From Metellina segmentata (taxonomy: Eukaryota > Arthropoda > Arachnida > Araneae > Tetragnathidae): a stretch of 64,000 nucleotides of DNA. The notes below the pieces were generated by a model. The model had not been told where the DNA came from. It did not search any database and saw only the letters and a program-made list of their open reading frames with translations. Position numbers and translations under genes: made by a program. Of the stretch, positions 11,783 through 22,939 are shown one piece after another (positions within the stretch are counted from its first letter, which is position 1; the number at the start of each line of letters is the position of its first letter). The stretch spans positions 139,373,916 through 139,437,915 of the forward strand of contig OX375873.1 of NCBI GenBank assembly GCA_947359465.1. The letters run 5' to 3'.

Positions 11783-12000
11783 AAGTAGTATCGACGAGAT
11801 TTCTCGTCCATCAAGATCACACATTTTGATAATGACGAGGCATCAACAAATTGACGATATATGTTTGGTGACGAGATAAAAAACTGGTCTGTCTTCTAAT
11901 GATTGTGATTGTGTCCTCTAATGACGAGATAACGCGTCCAACAAGATATCGCAAGTTTTGCTAATGACGAGATACGTTGTCCAGACAACCACTATAAGGG
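11783..12000. repeat. GACGAGAT repeat array
   Basis: Successive degenerate units: 'CGACGAGATTTCTCGTCCAT', 'AATGACGAGGCATC', 'GGTGACGAGATAAA', 'AATGACGAGATAACGCGTCC' and 'AATGACGAGATACGTTGTCC', spaced about 40-60 bases apart. This is the densest copy of the dispersed family in the window. Confidence 0.7.
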
Positions 12001-12305
12001 TCTATAATATCAACCACTATAACATCACGCTGCTTAGTAAATTCGGTTGAAAAAATATCTTGAAGTAAATTCGTAAACCACTAAAATGCCTTTAAGTTAA
12101 ATCGTAAACCGCAGACATATTCGTGGCTATATTTAAAACGCAAAATCAAACGATTTGCAACTCTCTTTATGAACTCAGAGGACCGGAATCAACCACATAT
12201 TGCTCCACATAGAAATATCTTGTTTCTGTGACTAACGACTTTGGAAAAGAATTTCCGTTAACGGGGTAACATAAAGGTTAGATTGGCAAGCAATGGGAAA
12301 AGGTC

Positions 12306-12447
12306 AGTGTGTCATCTCAAGGCTTTGGCAACAATTCCAAAATGATGGAAATGTCGGTAGAAGTTACAGTATAGGTCGCCCCGAGTTACAAAGCCGAATG
12401 ACGACCGGTACTTAGTAGTAACTGCAAAAACAAGCAGACGAAGCACA
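12306..12447 (+). pseudogene. Tc1-like transposase, N-terminal fragment (second family)
   Basis: The plus strand reads SVISRLWQQFQNDGNVGRS then GRP. After a one-base frameshift near 12380 it continues VTKPNDDRYL..TAK and runs into the N gap. This is the helix-turn-helix and linker region of a Tc1-type transposase ('RLWQQF', 'GNV', 'GRP', 'DDRYL'). It is a different family from copies 1 and 2, whose equivalent part reads RCWQEWVDNGRF. The rest may lie in the gap or be lost. 12648 onward does not continue it. Confidence 0.7.
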
Positions 12448-12647
12448 NNNNNNNNNNNNNNNNNNNNNNNNNNNNNNNNNNNNNNNNNNNNNNNNNNNNN
12501 NNNNNNNNNNNNNNNNNNNNNNNNNNNNNNNNNNNNNNNNNNNNNNNNNNNNNNNNNNNNNNNNNNNNNNNNNNNNNNNNNNNNNNNNNNNNNNNNNNNN
12601 NNNNNNNNNNNNNNNNNNNNNNNNNNNNNNNNNNNNNNNNNNNNNNN
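12448..12647. other. Assembly gap (200 N)
   Basis: Exactly 200 N bases, a conventional scaffold gap of unknown true length. Confidence 0.99.
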
Positions 12648-12654
12648 TTTCGTC

Positions 12655-12700
12655 GGAAAAACCACGGCAGGGAATGATCCAAGGACAACACCACGTAAAA
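12655..12700 (-). repeat. SINE family A fragment
   Basis: 'GGACAACACCACGTAAAAAG' after the gap matches the family A body. Confidence 0.45.
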
Positions 12701-12704
12701 AGAA

Positions 12705-13145
12705 GGAAGGGAGGGATTGGGAATAAAATAAAGCTTGGGAAGTCTAAATTTCTTTATTTGTTCCAGAGAATTTAAATAATTCTACGCATCGAACGATTTG
12801 AGCAATGTCGTGTGGAGATGGTCGGACAGACAGTCCTCGGCGCAACTCTGCATTAATTCCATCCCTCAAACCGAGCTTAACGAGGATAAGCTTTTAGTTA
12901 TCTTCATTCAAATTGGAGTGCGGTGAAATTATCACTAGTCCTGCAGTAGTTTTAAGTGGCCGGCATTGGCGAGGGACTGCTTTGCGATTTAATTTAATGC
13001 ACCCAAATGATGTATAGAAATCCGGGATTATGACGAGGTACGAATGGTCATTTAATTCCGTCCTCCAAATGACTCAGTAGGTCGCTAATCGGCAGAATTG
13101 TTTGGGGCGAACGACTCGTCCATTATCTGCATTTCACTTGAGTAT
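12705..13145. other. No recognised feature
   Basis: No motif-bearing frame. 'TGGTCGGACAGACAGTCC' and the following text are not repeated elsewhere in the window. Confidence 0.35.
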
Positions 13146-13150
13146 GCATT

Positions 13151-13437
13151 TTAATTAGCGTTGCACGGGAACAACACGACGGGCTACTGGCGTCGGTCGG
13201 GGATCAAACGGGAAGGGAAAGATCCGAGAACATCACGTCATTTTGAAACACGGTCAGATAAAGAGATCACAAATGAGCAGGTACACCACTCTCCAAAAAA
13301 ACACCACGTCAAAGTGATTACATTCGAGGTCCCGACAGATTAAACATGCATCAGACAACACGTACGCGACAGTCTTTGGTTGGATAGAGTTTGGAACCTT
13401 CCGGTTGTTAATTAGCTACTCTTCCATCCGGGCTACC
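13151..13437 (-). repeat. SINE family A, near full-length
   Basis: From the tail 'TTAATTAGCG' through 'GACGGGCTACTGGCGTCGG', 'GATCCGAGAACATCACG' and 'GACAGATTAAACATGCA' to a degraded tRNA-like head at about 13375-13437. Read on the minus strand, the head gives a box A-like stretch and a box B-like stretch. The length of about 287 bp suits a tRNA-derived SINE. Confidence 0.7.
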
Positions 13438-13473
13438 GTACTTTACTTTGACTCACTTGCGTCTAAGAAAACT

Positions 13474-13918
13474 TTAAGGCTCGGCGCAGGCATCCCGTTT
13501 TTCAACGTGCGGCGCCGCAACGCAAGTGCGTTTTGAGGTACATTAGATCCAATGGAGTAGTGCACACATGCCTCCGGCACCGCTGCGGTGACACGCGTCC
13601 ATCTTGCGTGCAATTTGTACCGTAGCTCCCCACGGCGCCGCAGCTCGCCGCACACGCGTCTCCGTTCTGAAGTACCTTGTTTTCATAAATAAATGGAATG
13701 TAAATAATAATTAATAAATGGTTGTATCCAGTAACGTCTATTTTATTTCAAAATATACTTTTTTGTACACCGAGTGAGCGAAATAAACACGTTTTCTTCG
13801 ATAGAATATTTATCGCAAATGGCGCGAAATTAGTACTTGCGTCTTTTCACGGTTATGTGTGCATAGTTGGGCTTCGGTGCCGCACGTTGAGAAACCGGAT
13901 GTGTACACCGGGCTTTAG
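13474..13918. mobile_element. GC-rich MITE, possible TTAA family
   Basis: The left end 'TTAAGGCTCGGCGCAGGCAT' and the inverse of the right end ('CGGATGTGTACACCGGGCTT') form an imperfect inverted repeat, flanked by TTAA and TTAG. Inner arms also pair: 'TTTTTCAACGTGCGGCGCC' against 'GGTGCCGCACGTTGAGAAA'. The GC-rich left arm stands out from the AT-rich surroundings, and the centre (13672-13840) is AT-rich. No coding capacity. Confidence 0.55.
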
Positions 13919-13969
13919 TTTACCCTCTTAGAGGTTAACGTTACGAGTAGTAACGTGTCGAGGTTAGCA

Positions 13970-14195
13970 AAACTAACCAGGTCTTGATGGACAGGATATC
14001 ACGTCATTAGAAAACAAATGAACGGGGTTGTGTCGGAACAAGGCCGCTGGGTTCAAGGCGTAGAATACGTCAATGGGATCATAGGGTGAATGAGTGAAAG
14101 AAATTAGCAACACACTGTTTCAATTTCACAAATCAAATGTTCATCTCTCGGTACATACCCTACAATAATGGACCGGACGCCGGCGCATTTGCATA
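13970..14195. other. Short GACGAGAT-like piece and unassigned sequence
   Basis: 'CCAGGTCTTGATGGACAGGA' and 'ATCACGTCATTAGAAAAC' at 13979-14020 resemble the dispersed GACGAGAT repeat. The remainder up to the transposase fragment is not recognised. Confidence 0.35.
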
Positions 14196-14625
14196 AAATC
14201 CGACTACGTGTTTGGGGGTGTTTTTCGTGGCAATGGTCTGGGACCTTTACATGTCGTTCCTGGTCAATCAGGTACATCCTACGCTCTGACAATTTTACTT
14301 AACGGACGAATGTTACTTCCAGGACGACAACGCTCCGTGTCATGTTGCAGCCTCTGTCAAGCAGTGGTATCGAGATATGGATGTAAAACATCTTCCCTTG
14401 CCTGCTAAGAGTCCCGATCTAAACCCCATAGAACATTTGTGGAACGAGTTAGAGCGACGCTTATGGAGCAGGGAACCACGTCCGAAATCTAAAGTATGAG
14501 CTGTTGACATTCTTGCAGCAGAAATGGACACAAATACCCACAGCTGTGTATCAAAACCTTGTTGAAAGTATGCATAGAAGGGTTGCTACTGTAATTGCAG
14601 CACGTGGCGGACCATCCCCCTGTTA
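14180..14625 (+). pseudogene. Tc1-like transposase, C-terminal half (third family)
   Basis: The frame starting near 14180 reads RTPAH..RVWG, and the frame at 14208 reads FGGVFRGNGLGPLHVV. Both are degraded forms of the 'VWGCF..GLGPLHVV' block of Tc1 transposases. After further frameshifts, 14318-14500 reads FQDDNAPCHVA..VKQWY..SPDLNPIEHLWNELERRL. The second catalytic Asp and the Glu are present with 34 residues between them by my count, the classic DD34E spacing. The end reads MHRRVATVIAARGGPSPC then stop at about 14625. The N-terminal half and first catalytic Asp are missing, and at least two frameshifts break the rest. No clear TIR was found around it. Confidence 0.85.
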
Positions 14626-14629
14626 AAGC

Positions 14630-15120
14630 ATGTATTCTTACCCTTATACCATCATATCCAGTCCATTATTGTAGGGTAGTGTATATCACAATTGGTGCAA
14701 TCGTTGTTGATGTTGAAGGTTGAGGCTTATTACCGTTATCTATGGGTAGAACTTCATTTGATTATAAAATATTTTGGTCTTTCTAAACACAAAAGTATTT
14801 ATTATTTGATTTTATTTATATTTAGAAAGCGCGAAGAGACGAAAAAATGACACCTCAAACGTCGTGCTAACACAATGGAGGCTGTAGCTTGACTACATTT
14901 TCATGACTCAAATTTGCGCTGCGATTGCCTCAACCTACGACGTCATCGCACGATCAATGAGCATTTATGACATTATTTCCTTAATGCTCTTTTTTGTATG
15001 ATATCGTTCATTTCTGTATCATTCACATTTTTCACGTAATTAAATTTTTCGTCCTTACATTTTTTTGTGACACTCAAAAATTAATCATGGTACGTTTCAA
15101 AGGTAAGACGTACTCTACGT
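14630..15120. other. No recognised feature
   Basis: AT-rich sequence after the transposase fragment, with no TIR that I can pair to it. Confidence 0.4.
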
Positions 15121-15124
15121 CAAA

Positions 15125-15290
15125 AAAAAATACCAGATCTTGATACAATTATCTTGAAAATAACCTGTAATGTCCTCGATATAACAAGATATCTCATTAG
15201 CAAAATTGGTGATCGTAAATAGGGTAACCAAGATATGTTTTCCATGTTAAGAACAAAATGACTATCTCGCTAGCGCTTTTAAATATTACT
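15125..15290. repeat. GACGAGAT dispersed repeat, degraded
   Basis: 'CCAGATCTTGATACAA', 'TCGATATAACAAGATATCTC' and 'ATTAGCAAAATTGG' follow the family pattern in inverse orientation. Confidence 0.4.
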
Positions 15291-15313
15291 GCTATTAATA
15301 AAAGCATTTAATT

Positions 15314-15395
15314 GGGGGTTTGGTTCATTGGTTTTTCATGACGCAAAAGCCAGATCAGGCAAAGCTGCGCCAAACATCGTATATATATTAATCAA
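15314..15395 (-). repeat. SINE family B fragment
   Basis: 'TTTTTCATGACGCAAAAGCC' followed by 'CAAAGCTGCGCCAAACA' matches the family B block. Confidence 0.55.
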
Positions 15396-15399
15396 AAGT

Positions 15400-17025
15400 C
15401 AGGTGATAAAAACTAAATATAATTTATAAAACCAATGTCCTTTATAAATAAAAACAAGTCTTTGTGGTACGGATCTGATACAAGTTCATGTAAAATGTAG
15501 TGATAAATACCAAATCGTCTGAGTCTATGGTTGTTCAAATCAGGTATTTTATTAAGATGTCCGACTGATATGATACGGTTTCAATTGCGACACATTGGAA
15601 AGGATTATGCACGAAATAGGTGTCCATGGGTAAAATAATATGTGTGTCCGATTCAGTGTCTTGTAAATTTTGTATTTCAATTTCGATTAATAAACGTTTT
15701 ATTAGAACCTTTTATGGATGACTGGGTCATAGCTTTTTCCAACATGAGTTGATGGATTTTTTAAAGTTTGATTCTATGTCTGGAAATAGTACTTTCAAAT
15801 TAAGCTGATGCGTTACATTTTGGCCGCCAAGCCTCTTTACCTATGATACCTACATGTCCGGGAATCCAGCAAAACATATCAAACATTGGTCTCTTAAAAT
15901 AAAAAATTGTGTTTGCATATAGAATAAAGGGATCAGTTAATTGGGAGAAAGTATTGTTAGGGTCATAATGCTAAATGGTTTATAATTCTAAAAAAATTCG
16001 TACCAGGTTTAGAATAGAAAGAACTAATACTTATGAAATACCCATGTTGAAATTGACCATAACTTTAAAAAAAAATCACAAGCTTAATTAAATTGACAAT
16101 TCATCAGGAAATCCGCAATGAATCGTTGTTCATGTCAGCAGGACTGAAACCGTCGGAATTTATTCACTCCATGTATTGGAAATGTTCAAAGGAATAAAAC
16201 CGAGACCAAGCCGCCTGAAATGGATCGAATTTCGACAGAAGCTTGGGCGTGTCTCAAATGGGCCGATGAACTTGCGAATGTTTTGTTCCAATGAACTGGT
16301 CTCTTCAATGGATATTGGAGTACAAGCATGACTGTCACAAAACATGCACATGAAAATTCATCCCGATTTTTATTTTTTTTTTAATTGAAGAAAAATAATA
16401 TTTTTGACTAAAAATTACACCGACTCAGTATAGTTTGTGCCGATCTGTTTGATGACATTTCTCCTTCTCTCAAGGTAGCTGCATCATCTCGTATTCCTAG
16501 AAGTTCTGAGTAATGCTCATTATATTCTGCCATTTTGAATGCTTAACACAATTTAAAGAAATTAACCCAGTAACGCTATTTTTTCCCATGCACTCGTTGA
16601 AATTTCTTCTCTTTCAAACATAAGAACTTAACATGTGTGAAGTACACTTCGGTTTTCCCCTATATAATGCCATCGAGCGCCAAAAATGGGAAGAACTTTC
16701 GCATCAACCCAATACTTCAAAACTACTTTCCTCGAATACTTGTTACAAAGTTACTGAATTTTTTGTCAGTTTTTAAAATTGGAAATGCTTATAACCAGAA
16801 AATTTTAATTTTCATTCGAAATTCCATTAAATAATATCCTCTTCAAATTAACTTCTGCATGCCGCGTGGTTTTGGATTTGTTCAGAGATATTCAGTCAGT
16901 TTCTATTTTAAGGTCAGGTGCATTATAATTGCTGTGCTGTTCAATCGCGCAAACAGTCGATGCAGGAGGGACGAGCATATCAAACGCATTGGCTGTTTTC
17001 TGTAGATTTCCGAAGATTAGTTGAA
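15400..17025. other. Long AT-rich stretch, no recognised gene
   Basis: Frames at 16160-16351 (minus), 16637-16834 (plus) and a few others are short and show no motif. No inverted repeats or shared repeats were recognised. Confidence 0.45.
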
Positions 17026-17028
17026 TGG

Positions 17029-17104
17029 TTGTTTTCGGGTTTTACGGCGTATGGGCCATATATTGTCAAGCTGAGCAAGACAAGACAGACGACAACAAAA
17101 TGAG
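17029..17104 (-). repeat. SINE family B fragment
   Basis: 'GGTTTTACGGCGTATGGGCC' and 'TGTCAAGCTGAGCAAGAC' match the start block of family B. Confidence 0.55.
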
Positions 17105-17111
17105 GGAGGAT

Positions 17112-17350
17112 GGTAGGTGTTTTAATTATCACCGTACTCGAGCAACCTCAATGGGCCATTGGATAGGTCCGGGATCAAACCCGAAGGAAAAATCCCAAGA
17201 CAACATGTAATTTTGAACCAAGGTCAGATGACGAGGTTCAACACCAGGTCGAGCTAGCAACCCATACTCTAAACTTCCTCGCGACGCCAACGTGAAGATA
17301 TTGGAACCACTACCGATTTAGCGTGCAGTAGCCGCCTTTGTGCATGAAGT
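17112..17350 (-). repeat. SINE family A copy
   Basis: It shows the tail 'TTTTAATTATCACC', 'GATCAAACCCGAAGG', 'AATTTTGAACCAAGGTCAGA', 'GCGACGCCAACGTGAAGA' and 'CCGCCTTTGTGCATGAAG'. It ends at a C12 run (17351-17362) before the tRNA-like head. Confidence 0.7.
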
Positions 17351-17362
17351 CCCCCCCCCCCC

Positions 17363-17505
17363 AATAGCGGACACATTAACTTAATGATAGGCCACTACAT
17401 GGTCGGAAGTGATGGTCACTTGTGAAGGAGCACCCAATGGGAGGACCATCATTGCTCCTATCAAAGTACAGTACAATTTACATGATATTGCAGAAGGGGT
17501 AGGGG
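17363..17505 (-). repeat. SINE family C fragment
   Basis: 'GTGAAGGAGCACCCAATGGG' and 'ACCATCATTGCTCC' match the copy at 1475-1674. The head is absent. Confidence 0.6.
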
Positions 17506-17509
17506 AGAA

Positions 17510-19905
17510 TAAAAACGACAGAAAGGAAAGATCACTCGAGTACCTTGGGGTTGTAATGCCCGAGAACACTTGAAGATGCGCCACTGCGGGTTAAATGGTA
17601 GTGAAAATTCGTGATGATACTGAGTTAGTCTTCTAAAAATATCAAATATAGTTTACTATTAACGGTGGTAGCAATAATGTATAGTAGCGGAAAAAAACAG
17701 AACTACCCCTCTTCTTTTGATCAATTTTACCAGTAGAGAAAATTCAACTATAACATTTGACAGGAAACCCCCTTCCCTAATGTCATCTATAAATTCAAAT
17801 CCATAAAATTTGCATAAGAGGCCGTCCACATCTTTAATTGAGCACCAATTTTATAATTTTCGACGCAAAGTTTCGAAGAGAGATTGGAGCCCCAAATGTA
17901 AAACAGTTCTTTAAGACTTGTATGCACATCTTCCTAAATAATATTTCTATAGTTCTGATATTTTGCATCATGTTGCTGTTAGATAATCCAAATAAAATCC
18001 ACCTAATATTTTATTTAAAAAATAGTGCTTAGAATGCAATAATAATTATTAAATTAATGTTTGAAAACATGAATAAGAACCATATTATGTTTTGATGGGA
18101 ATCGATTCTAAAAGACTTCAAGTATAGCCATGCAAAATTTCAGCTCATTCCTGTTAGTTTTTTAGTTGCATTTTTCTTATTGTAACCTTAGGGAGCAACC
18201 AAAAGTCACGAAAACGTCAGACAAACCTCGGATAATAATTCTCCAATCGTTTGCACTTGCATAATAAATACTATAATCATACGATTATCATATTGTTTGC
18301 ACTTGCATAATAAATATAGGACTCGGATTGTTGAAAAATCCGCTTGAAATAACGTTCGAATTTTAAAGTATTGTAGCTATAACTACAATTAATCTCGAAC
18401 TACATATAGAGACTTTCTATGTCAAGATGATCCCTGAAACAGACAACTTTATGATTGAATATCTCAGGATGTAATGGTATTAAAGTAATGCAAATTAATA
18501 TTTAGACTAATGTAACGATGTAAAACTTGATTATGCCATCAAATCATACTGTTTGTTTGATAAATTTCGTTGTTTGTAGGGCAAATTTTGATAAGAAAAC
18601 ATGCAATTTTTTTCGGATTTGAATTTGTAGAGGACGCTATTCCCTATTGAATACCTTTGAGTTTGCTTTAGTACGAATGGCGGTGGTTCGAGTTTCCTTT
18701 CCGCGATTGTACGCTTCTATCACAGTTTTAAAAATAGTAACGATTTTCAATTACGCTCACTTTCATTTAGGCTTACATTCAAAACAGTACGGTAAAAAAT
18801 ATGAAGTAAATTGTATGAGAAAGGAATTTGTTCAAAAACCTACTGCAATTTAAATGCAAAATAGGCATGTTATTGTCAAACCTCAACTAACATCAAAACC
18901 TATACAATAACATGGGTACTTAAGTTTCAAAATGTTATTCAACAGACAGAATGGGGCGTATTAAATGATTTCTAATGAAACTACAGAAAAACCCATTTTG
19001 TTTGGACACATTTTTTTTCCCAAAATTATTAATATTGATAAAATGTTTACAATTGAGTTATTTGTAGAGTTAAAAATTTAGCGACTTAAAAACATTTGAC
19101 ACAAAATGTGTACAAATGATTATGATTATAAAGTTCAAATTTCATGACAATTCTGTAGATTTAATTCGCCTTTTTTTAAGTTCACAATAAACTCCTGCAC
19201 ATGGCGTAGAATGCATTCAAAAAGTAAGATTTAATACTTTTTCTTTAAATTCGTTTTAACTACTTTAAAAAGTATGTATATTCATAGTTCTGACTTATTT
19301 TTAGGCAAACAGAATTTCATATTAAAATGAATTATTAAAAAAAGTTTTCCCATTAATTTCTAAAACTTTAAGATCCATCCCTTATCAGTGAAGTGATTTT
19401 GCATTGTTTAAAGGACTACATAAAAGCGCTAACGCAATCAACTGCCGATTTCATCTCATCACTTCATTTAGCAACGAGAATGTTGAATCTTTCAAACATT
19501 TATAACTGAAACACACACATACCCCCTTTCACCTTCTCATTGAAAGAAAAAACTTTTCACTCGAAGTAATTTGATTAGTTTCTTTGAGTATGTGCATTAA
19601 CCGAAGAGGAAGACTGAGATGAATCCGCTTCACCAGCTCAGAGGCTTCACACTGCATGCAAAAAGTATGGACAAGGAAATTAATTTGTAAGAACCTGAGC
19701 AGATTGAATCCGAAAGGAAAGTGCGTTTAATTTAAATATGACAAGCAGATGAACACAGTTTTCGTTTGAAAGCAAAAGCGCTCAATAGTCAATCGTAAAA
19801 CTCCCCAGACATATTGGGTACAGATTTCATATGAAGACTTTGTGGCAACACTTTTGCCATACATTTTGTTGCGAGTTTTGGCAGGAAAAAGCAACCCCGG
19901 TTTAG
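17510..19905. other. Long AT-rich stretch, no recognised feature
   Basis: A minor duplication, 'CGTTTGCACTTGCATAATAA' at 18248 and a near copy at about 18295, is the only structure seen. No frame carries a motif. Confidence 0.45.
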
Positions 19906-19907
19906 TA

Positions 19908-20370
19908 GGTTAACTAGCCACTCCGTGGCTAGCCCGGCGTTGCCCGTGCCATTTTTTTGTGGAGTTATTGGTTTGCTTCGCAAACTAAATGGAAATTCGT
20001 AGCCTATTGGATAACCACCATCACGGATTCCCAATTGGTTTGAAACCAATTTGATCCAATTGGTTGCAAATCAAATTATGAGGAATGTTATGAACTAAGG
20101 TTTGCTTCGCAAACCAACACCACGGATAACGCCGTAATGGTCTCGTCACTGTCAAATTCGGCAAAATTAGAACTACAAGTGCTGTACTTTGTGGGGTTAG
20201 GTGTGTCCACTGTGAACGTTTGCCAACCACAGGTGTTTGCTATGCATTCCCATTAGGTTTGCTTTGCAAACCAACACCACGGACAACGCCGTGAGGGCCT
20301 CGTCATTGTGAAATGCGGCGAAATTGAAATTGCGAAGCGATCCAATCGGTGTGACGTCACAATCTCATGG
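19908..20370 (+). repeat. Dispersed repeat D with hairpin modules
   Basis: It starts with 'ACTAGCCACTCCGTGGCTAG' and 'CCCGGCGTTGCCCGTG', shared with 36999 and, degraded, with 48717. Inside, the palindrome 'GGTTTGCTTCGCAAAC' or a variant recurs near 19970, 20099 and 20263. Twice it is followed by 'CAACACCACGGAYAACGCCG'. It ends near 'GTGTGACGTCACAATCTC', also seen near 37265. The class is unknown to me. Confidence 0.6.
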
Positions 20371-20394
20371 AGAGTGAGGTGCCAGCTCAAGTGT

Positions 20395-20792
20395 TATCTT
20401 AACATCTAACCGTGGTTCAAAATTACGCGATGTTGTCCCCGAATCTTTCCCTTAAGGGATTTAACTCCGACCCTGTTAATAGGTCGTTGTGTTGCTCTAG
20501 AACGTTAATTAAAAATTACCCAATTTCCTCGGATACTTTCCTTGTGGGATTGATCCCGGACGGTTGTCAATAGCACGTTATGTTGCTCTTGTTCAACGTT
20601 ATTAAAAAATTACCACTTATCTTGTATCTTTCCCTTAGGGAATTGATCCCGGATCGTCGTCAAGAGTACGTTGTGTTGCTCTAGTACTAGGTTAATTAAA
20701 AATTATCTCGGATCTCTCAATTAGGGAATAGATCCCAGACCCTCGTCAATAGCCCATTGTGTTGCTCTTGTCTGATATTAATTAAAAACTAC
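20395..20792 (+). repeat. Tandem array of SINE A tails, 4 units of about 90 bp
   Basis: Four consecutive units each contain 'ATCTTTCCCTTAGGG' or a variant, 'GATCCCGGACCGTCGTCAAT', 'GTTGTGTTGCTCTAG' and 'GTTAATTAAAAATTA'. They lie at about 20430-20520, 20521-20613, 20614-20705 and 20706-20792. The first is preceded by more SINE body ('CCGTGGTTCAAAATTACG'). The units differ by many substitutions, so the array is old. Confidence 0.75.
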
Positions 20793-20939
20793 CAATTTAA
20801 ATTTTCCGCAGATTTCAAATTCGTAGAAATTTTTAATAAAAACTTGAAAAATTTGTGTTGATTGTTGTATTATTTTTAAAATCCATCTTATACACATGCC
20901 TCTTTTACACATTTTAATGCCAAACAATTTTCTATTTAA

Positions 20940-21770
20940 TAAAAATTAATGAGAAAATTTAATATAGCTATGCTTTCCAAAAGACACTCAAACACAGAAA
21001 CAAACAAAAAAATTGCATAAAAGAACAACAAAATTATGGCATTTCGTTACAACGACCTTTTTTAATTTACGGTCCACAAAGTTTTGTTATACGACCAAAA
21101 AAAAAATGCTGTTTTTATGCTTTTGTTTAGTATTAGCTTCTCCCTTTAGGCGACACTGCTACATTTTGCCTCACGAAAATATGAGGAACATTTGGTACAA
21201 CATTGTCATCATTTTACTGCGTATTCGCTTTAGTGTTAGACCATACCGAATTTATACAAAACTCACGTCACAACTCGAAGTCCTAGCTCGAGGCTACTTT
21301 TACGTGCTACTATACGAACTGCAGGCAGTTCAGACAAATAGGTGTAGTTAAACATCAGTAGCTTTTTCATATTTGTCTTATAATACACTGACTACCAAAA
21401 GTTAAGCAGGGAGAGAAAATTTTAATTTCCAGAAGCCAATCTCAATTTGAGTGACTGCAATTTGCTGCAGAAGAAGATGAAAGTATGCAAATATGTTACG
21501 TAAAAGCCAATCACGGTTTCGTTTTGAGAAATATGCAAAAAAGAGGCAGTCTTGGATTTAAACATAATTTGTTAATGACACCAATGCTCTAACACTTCAG
21601 AATGCTGGCTTCTTATACGACTGCCTTTTTTGCATATTGGGAGCTGTCAATGAAAAAAAAACTGTTATTGCAAAATGCTGTTATTTTGTTCATCTTTTAT
21701 GCTATTTTTTGTTTGTTTCTATGTTTGGGTGTCTTTTGCATAGCAATACTTAATTTTTATAATTTATGCA
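20940..21770. repeat. Foldback element, arms about 110 bp
   Basis: Left arm about 20945-21055 and right arm about 21655-21770 are inverse copies. Shared blocks are 'AAAAGACACTCAAACACAGA' with 'AAACAAACAAAAAAATTGCA' on the left and their complements on the right. An inner pair, 'TATGCAAAAAAGAGGCAGTC' at 21532 and its inverse near 21622, lies inside. The frame 21013-21351 is within this element and shows no motif. Confidence 0.55.
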
Positions 21771-21779
21771 ACATATAAA

Positions 21780-22465
21780 TTTACAAATGCATAAACTTTA
21801 ACATTTGGTTCGGATATCTTTTTGGAAGCTTAGCGATTTCTGTGTACTTCAGTTTTCGTATAGCAACATTTCCATCGTTCATCAACGCATCTCTCAAATG
21901 TGCATACTGTTTCTCTCTGAGTCATCTTATTCAGCCGTATGTACAACACCCTCTCCGATTCAATCTCGGAATACATGGCGACAGTAAATTGATGAAACAA
22001 GTCTTTGCTTCTTAGTAAAACATTGAAATTCGAAGAGCACATCATCGTTCTGTGAGCGTAGAACTACATAGAAGAAACGTTCTTAGTTTGCATAAATGAT
22101 CCAAATCCTCGTTTGGCGGGAGTGCAGTAAAGACAATTTGAAGACTGTTGACATTTTTAGGAAACCAAATAATACAAAAATATAATAATAAATTCATTTT
22201 AAAATGTTCTACATTAAATTTAAAATTGGTATTAAATATCGCTTTTCTTTCCATAAAACATCCAAACCAAAATGATAAAAATTAACTATACGAAAACCGA
22301 AGTACTATTCAGAAACAAACAAAAGATTGCATAAATGAAACAGACCAGAAATTGCATAAATGAAGCAAACCAGAAATTGCACAAAAGATCAAAATTAAAT
22401 ATCGCTAAATTTTGAAAAAGATATCCAAATAATCCAAACTAAAAGTTAATATGCTTTTAAATAAT
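21780..22465. repeat. Second foldback related to the previous one
   Basis: 'GGATATCTTTTTGGAAGCTT' and 'GTACTTCAGTTTTCGTATAG' at 21812-21865 pair with inverse sequence at 22270-22440. A unit of about 27 bp containing 'AGAAATTGCATAAATGAAGC' repeats three times at 22310-22390. Confidence 0.45.
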
Positions 22466-22724
22466 CAAAATTCAAGCTATCGTAGTCTAAAAAAGAAACA
22501 ATAACAAACGTATTGCACAACCGTTATGCAGTTCCAAAAATGTAGTAAGCACGATAAAAAGATATTTATATAAAATATTAGAAGTTAACGCTAACTAAAA
22601 GTTAATATGCTTTTAAAAAAGCAATACATTTAAAAAAGGATATCCAGTAATCGGGCGGCTACACGGCAACGGCTACACACGCACAGTAAATACGGATTCA
22701 TTCATTACCGATTCAAGACTGTTG

Positions 22725-22936
22725 CCATTCAGAGGAAACCAAATAATAATTCAATATAGCATTAAATTAATTTTAAAATGTTCTAAATTAAATTTTAAAA
22801 ATCGGGCTGGGCTATAAAATCGCAAAAATTTCTGACTACATGTGTGTCAAATTTCATTATTGTAAATGCCATAAATTCGTCAAGACACTGCGAACACGCA
22901 CACACAGAAACTTCATTTTATAATAGTAGAGATAAG
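22725..22936 (+). repeat. Repeat D, 3' end
   Basis: 'CTACATGTGTGTCAAATTTC', 'ATTATTGTAAATGCCATAAA', 'TTCGTCAAGACAC' and the end 'TTTTATAATAGTAGAGAT' are shared with 29358-29675 and 49015-49288. Confidence 0.6.
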
Positions 22937-22939
22937 GTT

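Noticed and set aside
12312..12694. Open frames spanning the N gap (likewise 56278-56740)
   Set aside because: The frames are open only because N codons are unread. The plus-strand Tc1 relic explains the left side of the first gap.
21013..21351. 112-codon plus-strand frame
   Set aside because: It lies within a foldback element, with no domain and no similarity to other coding remnants.
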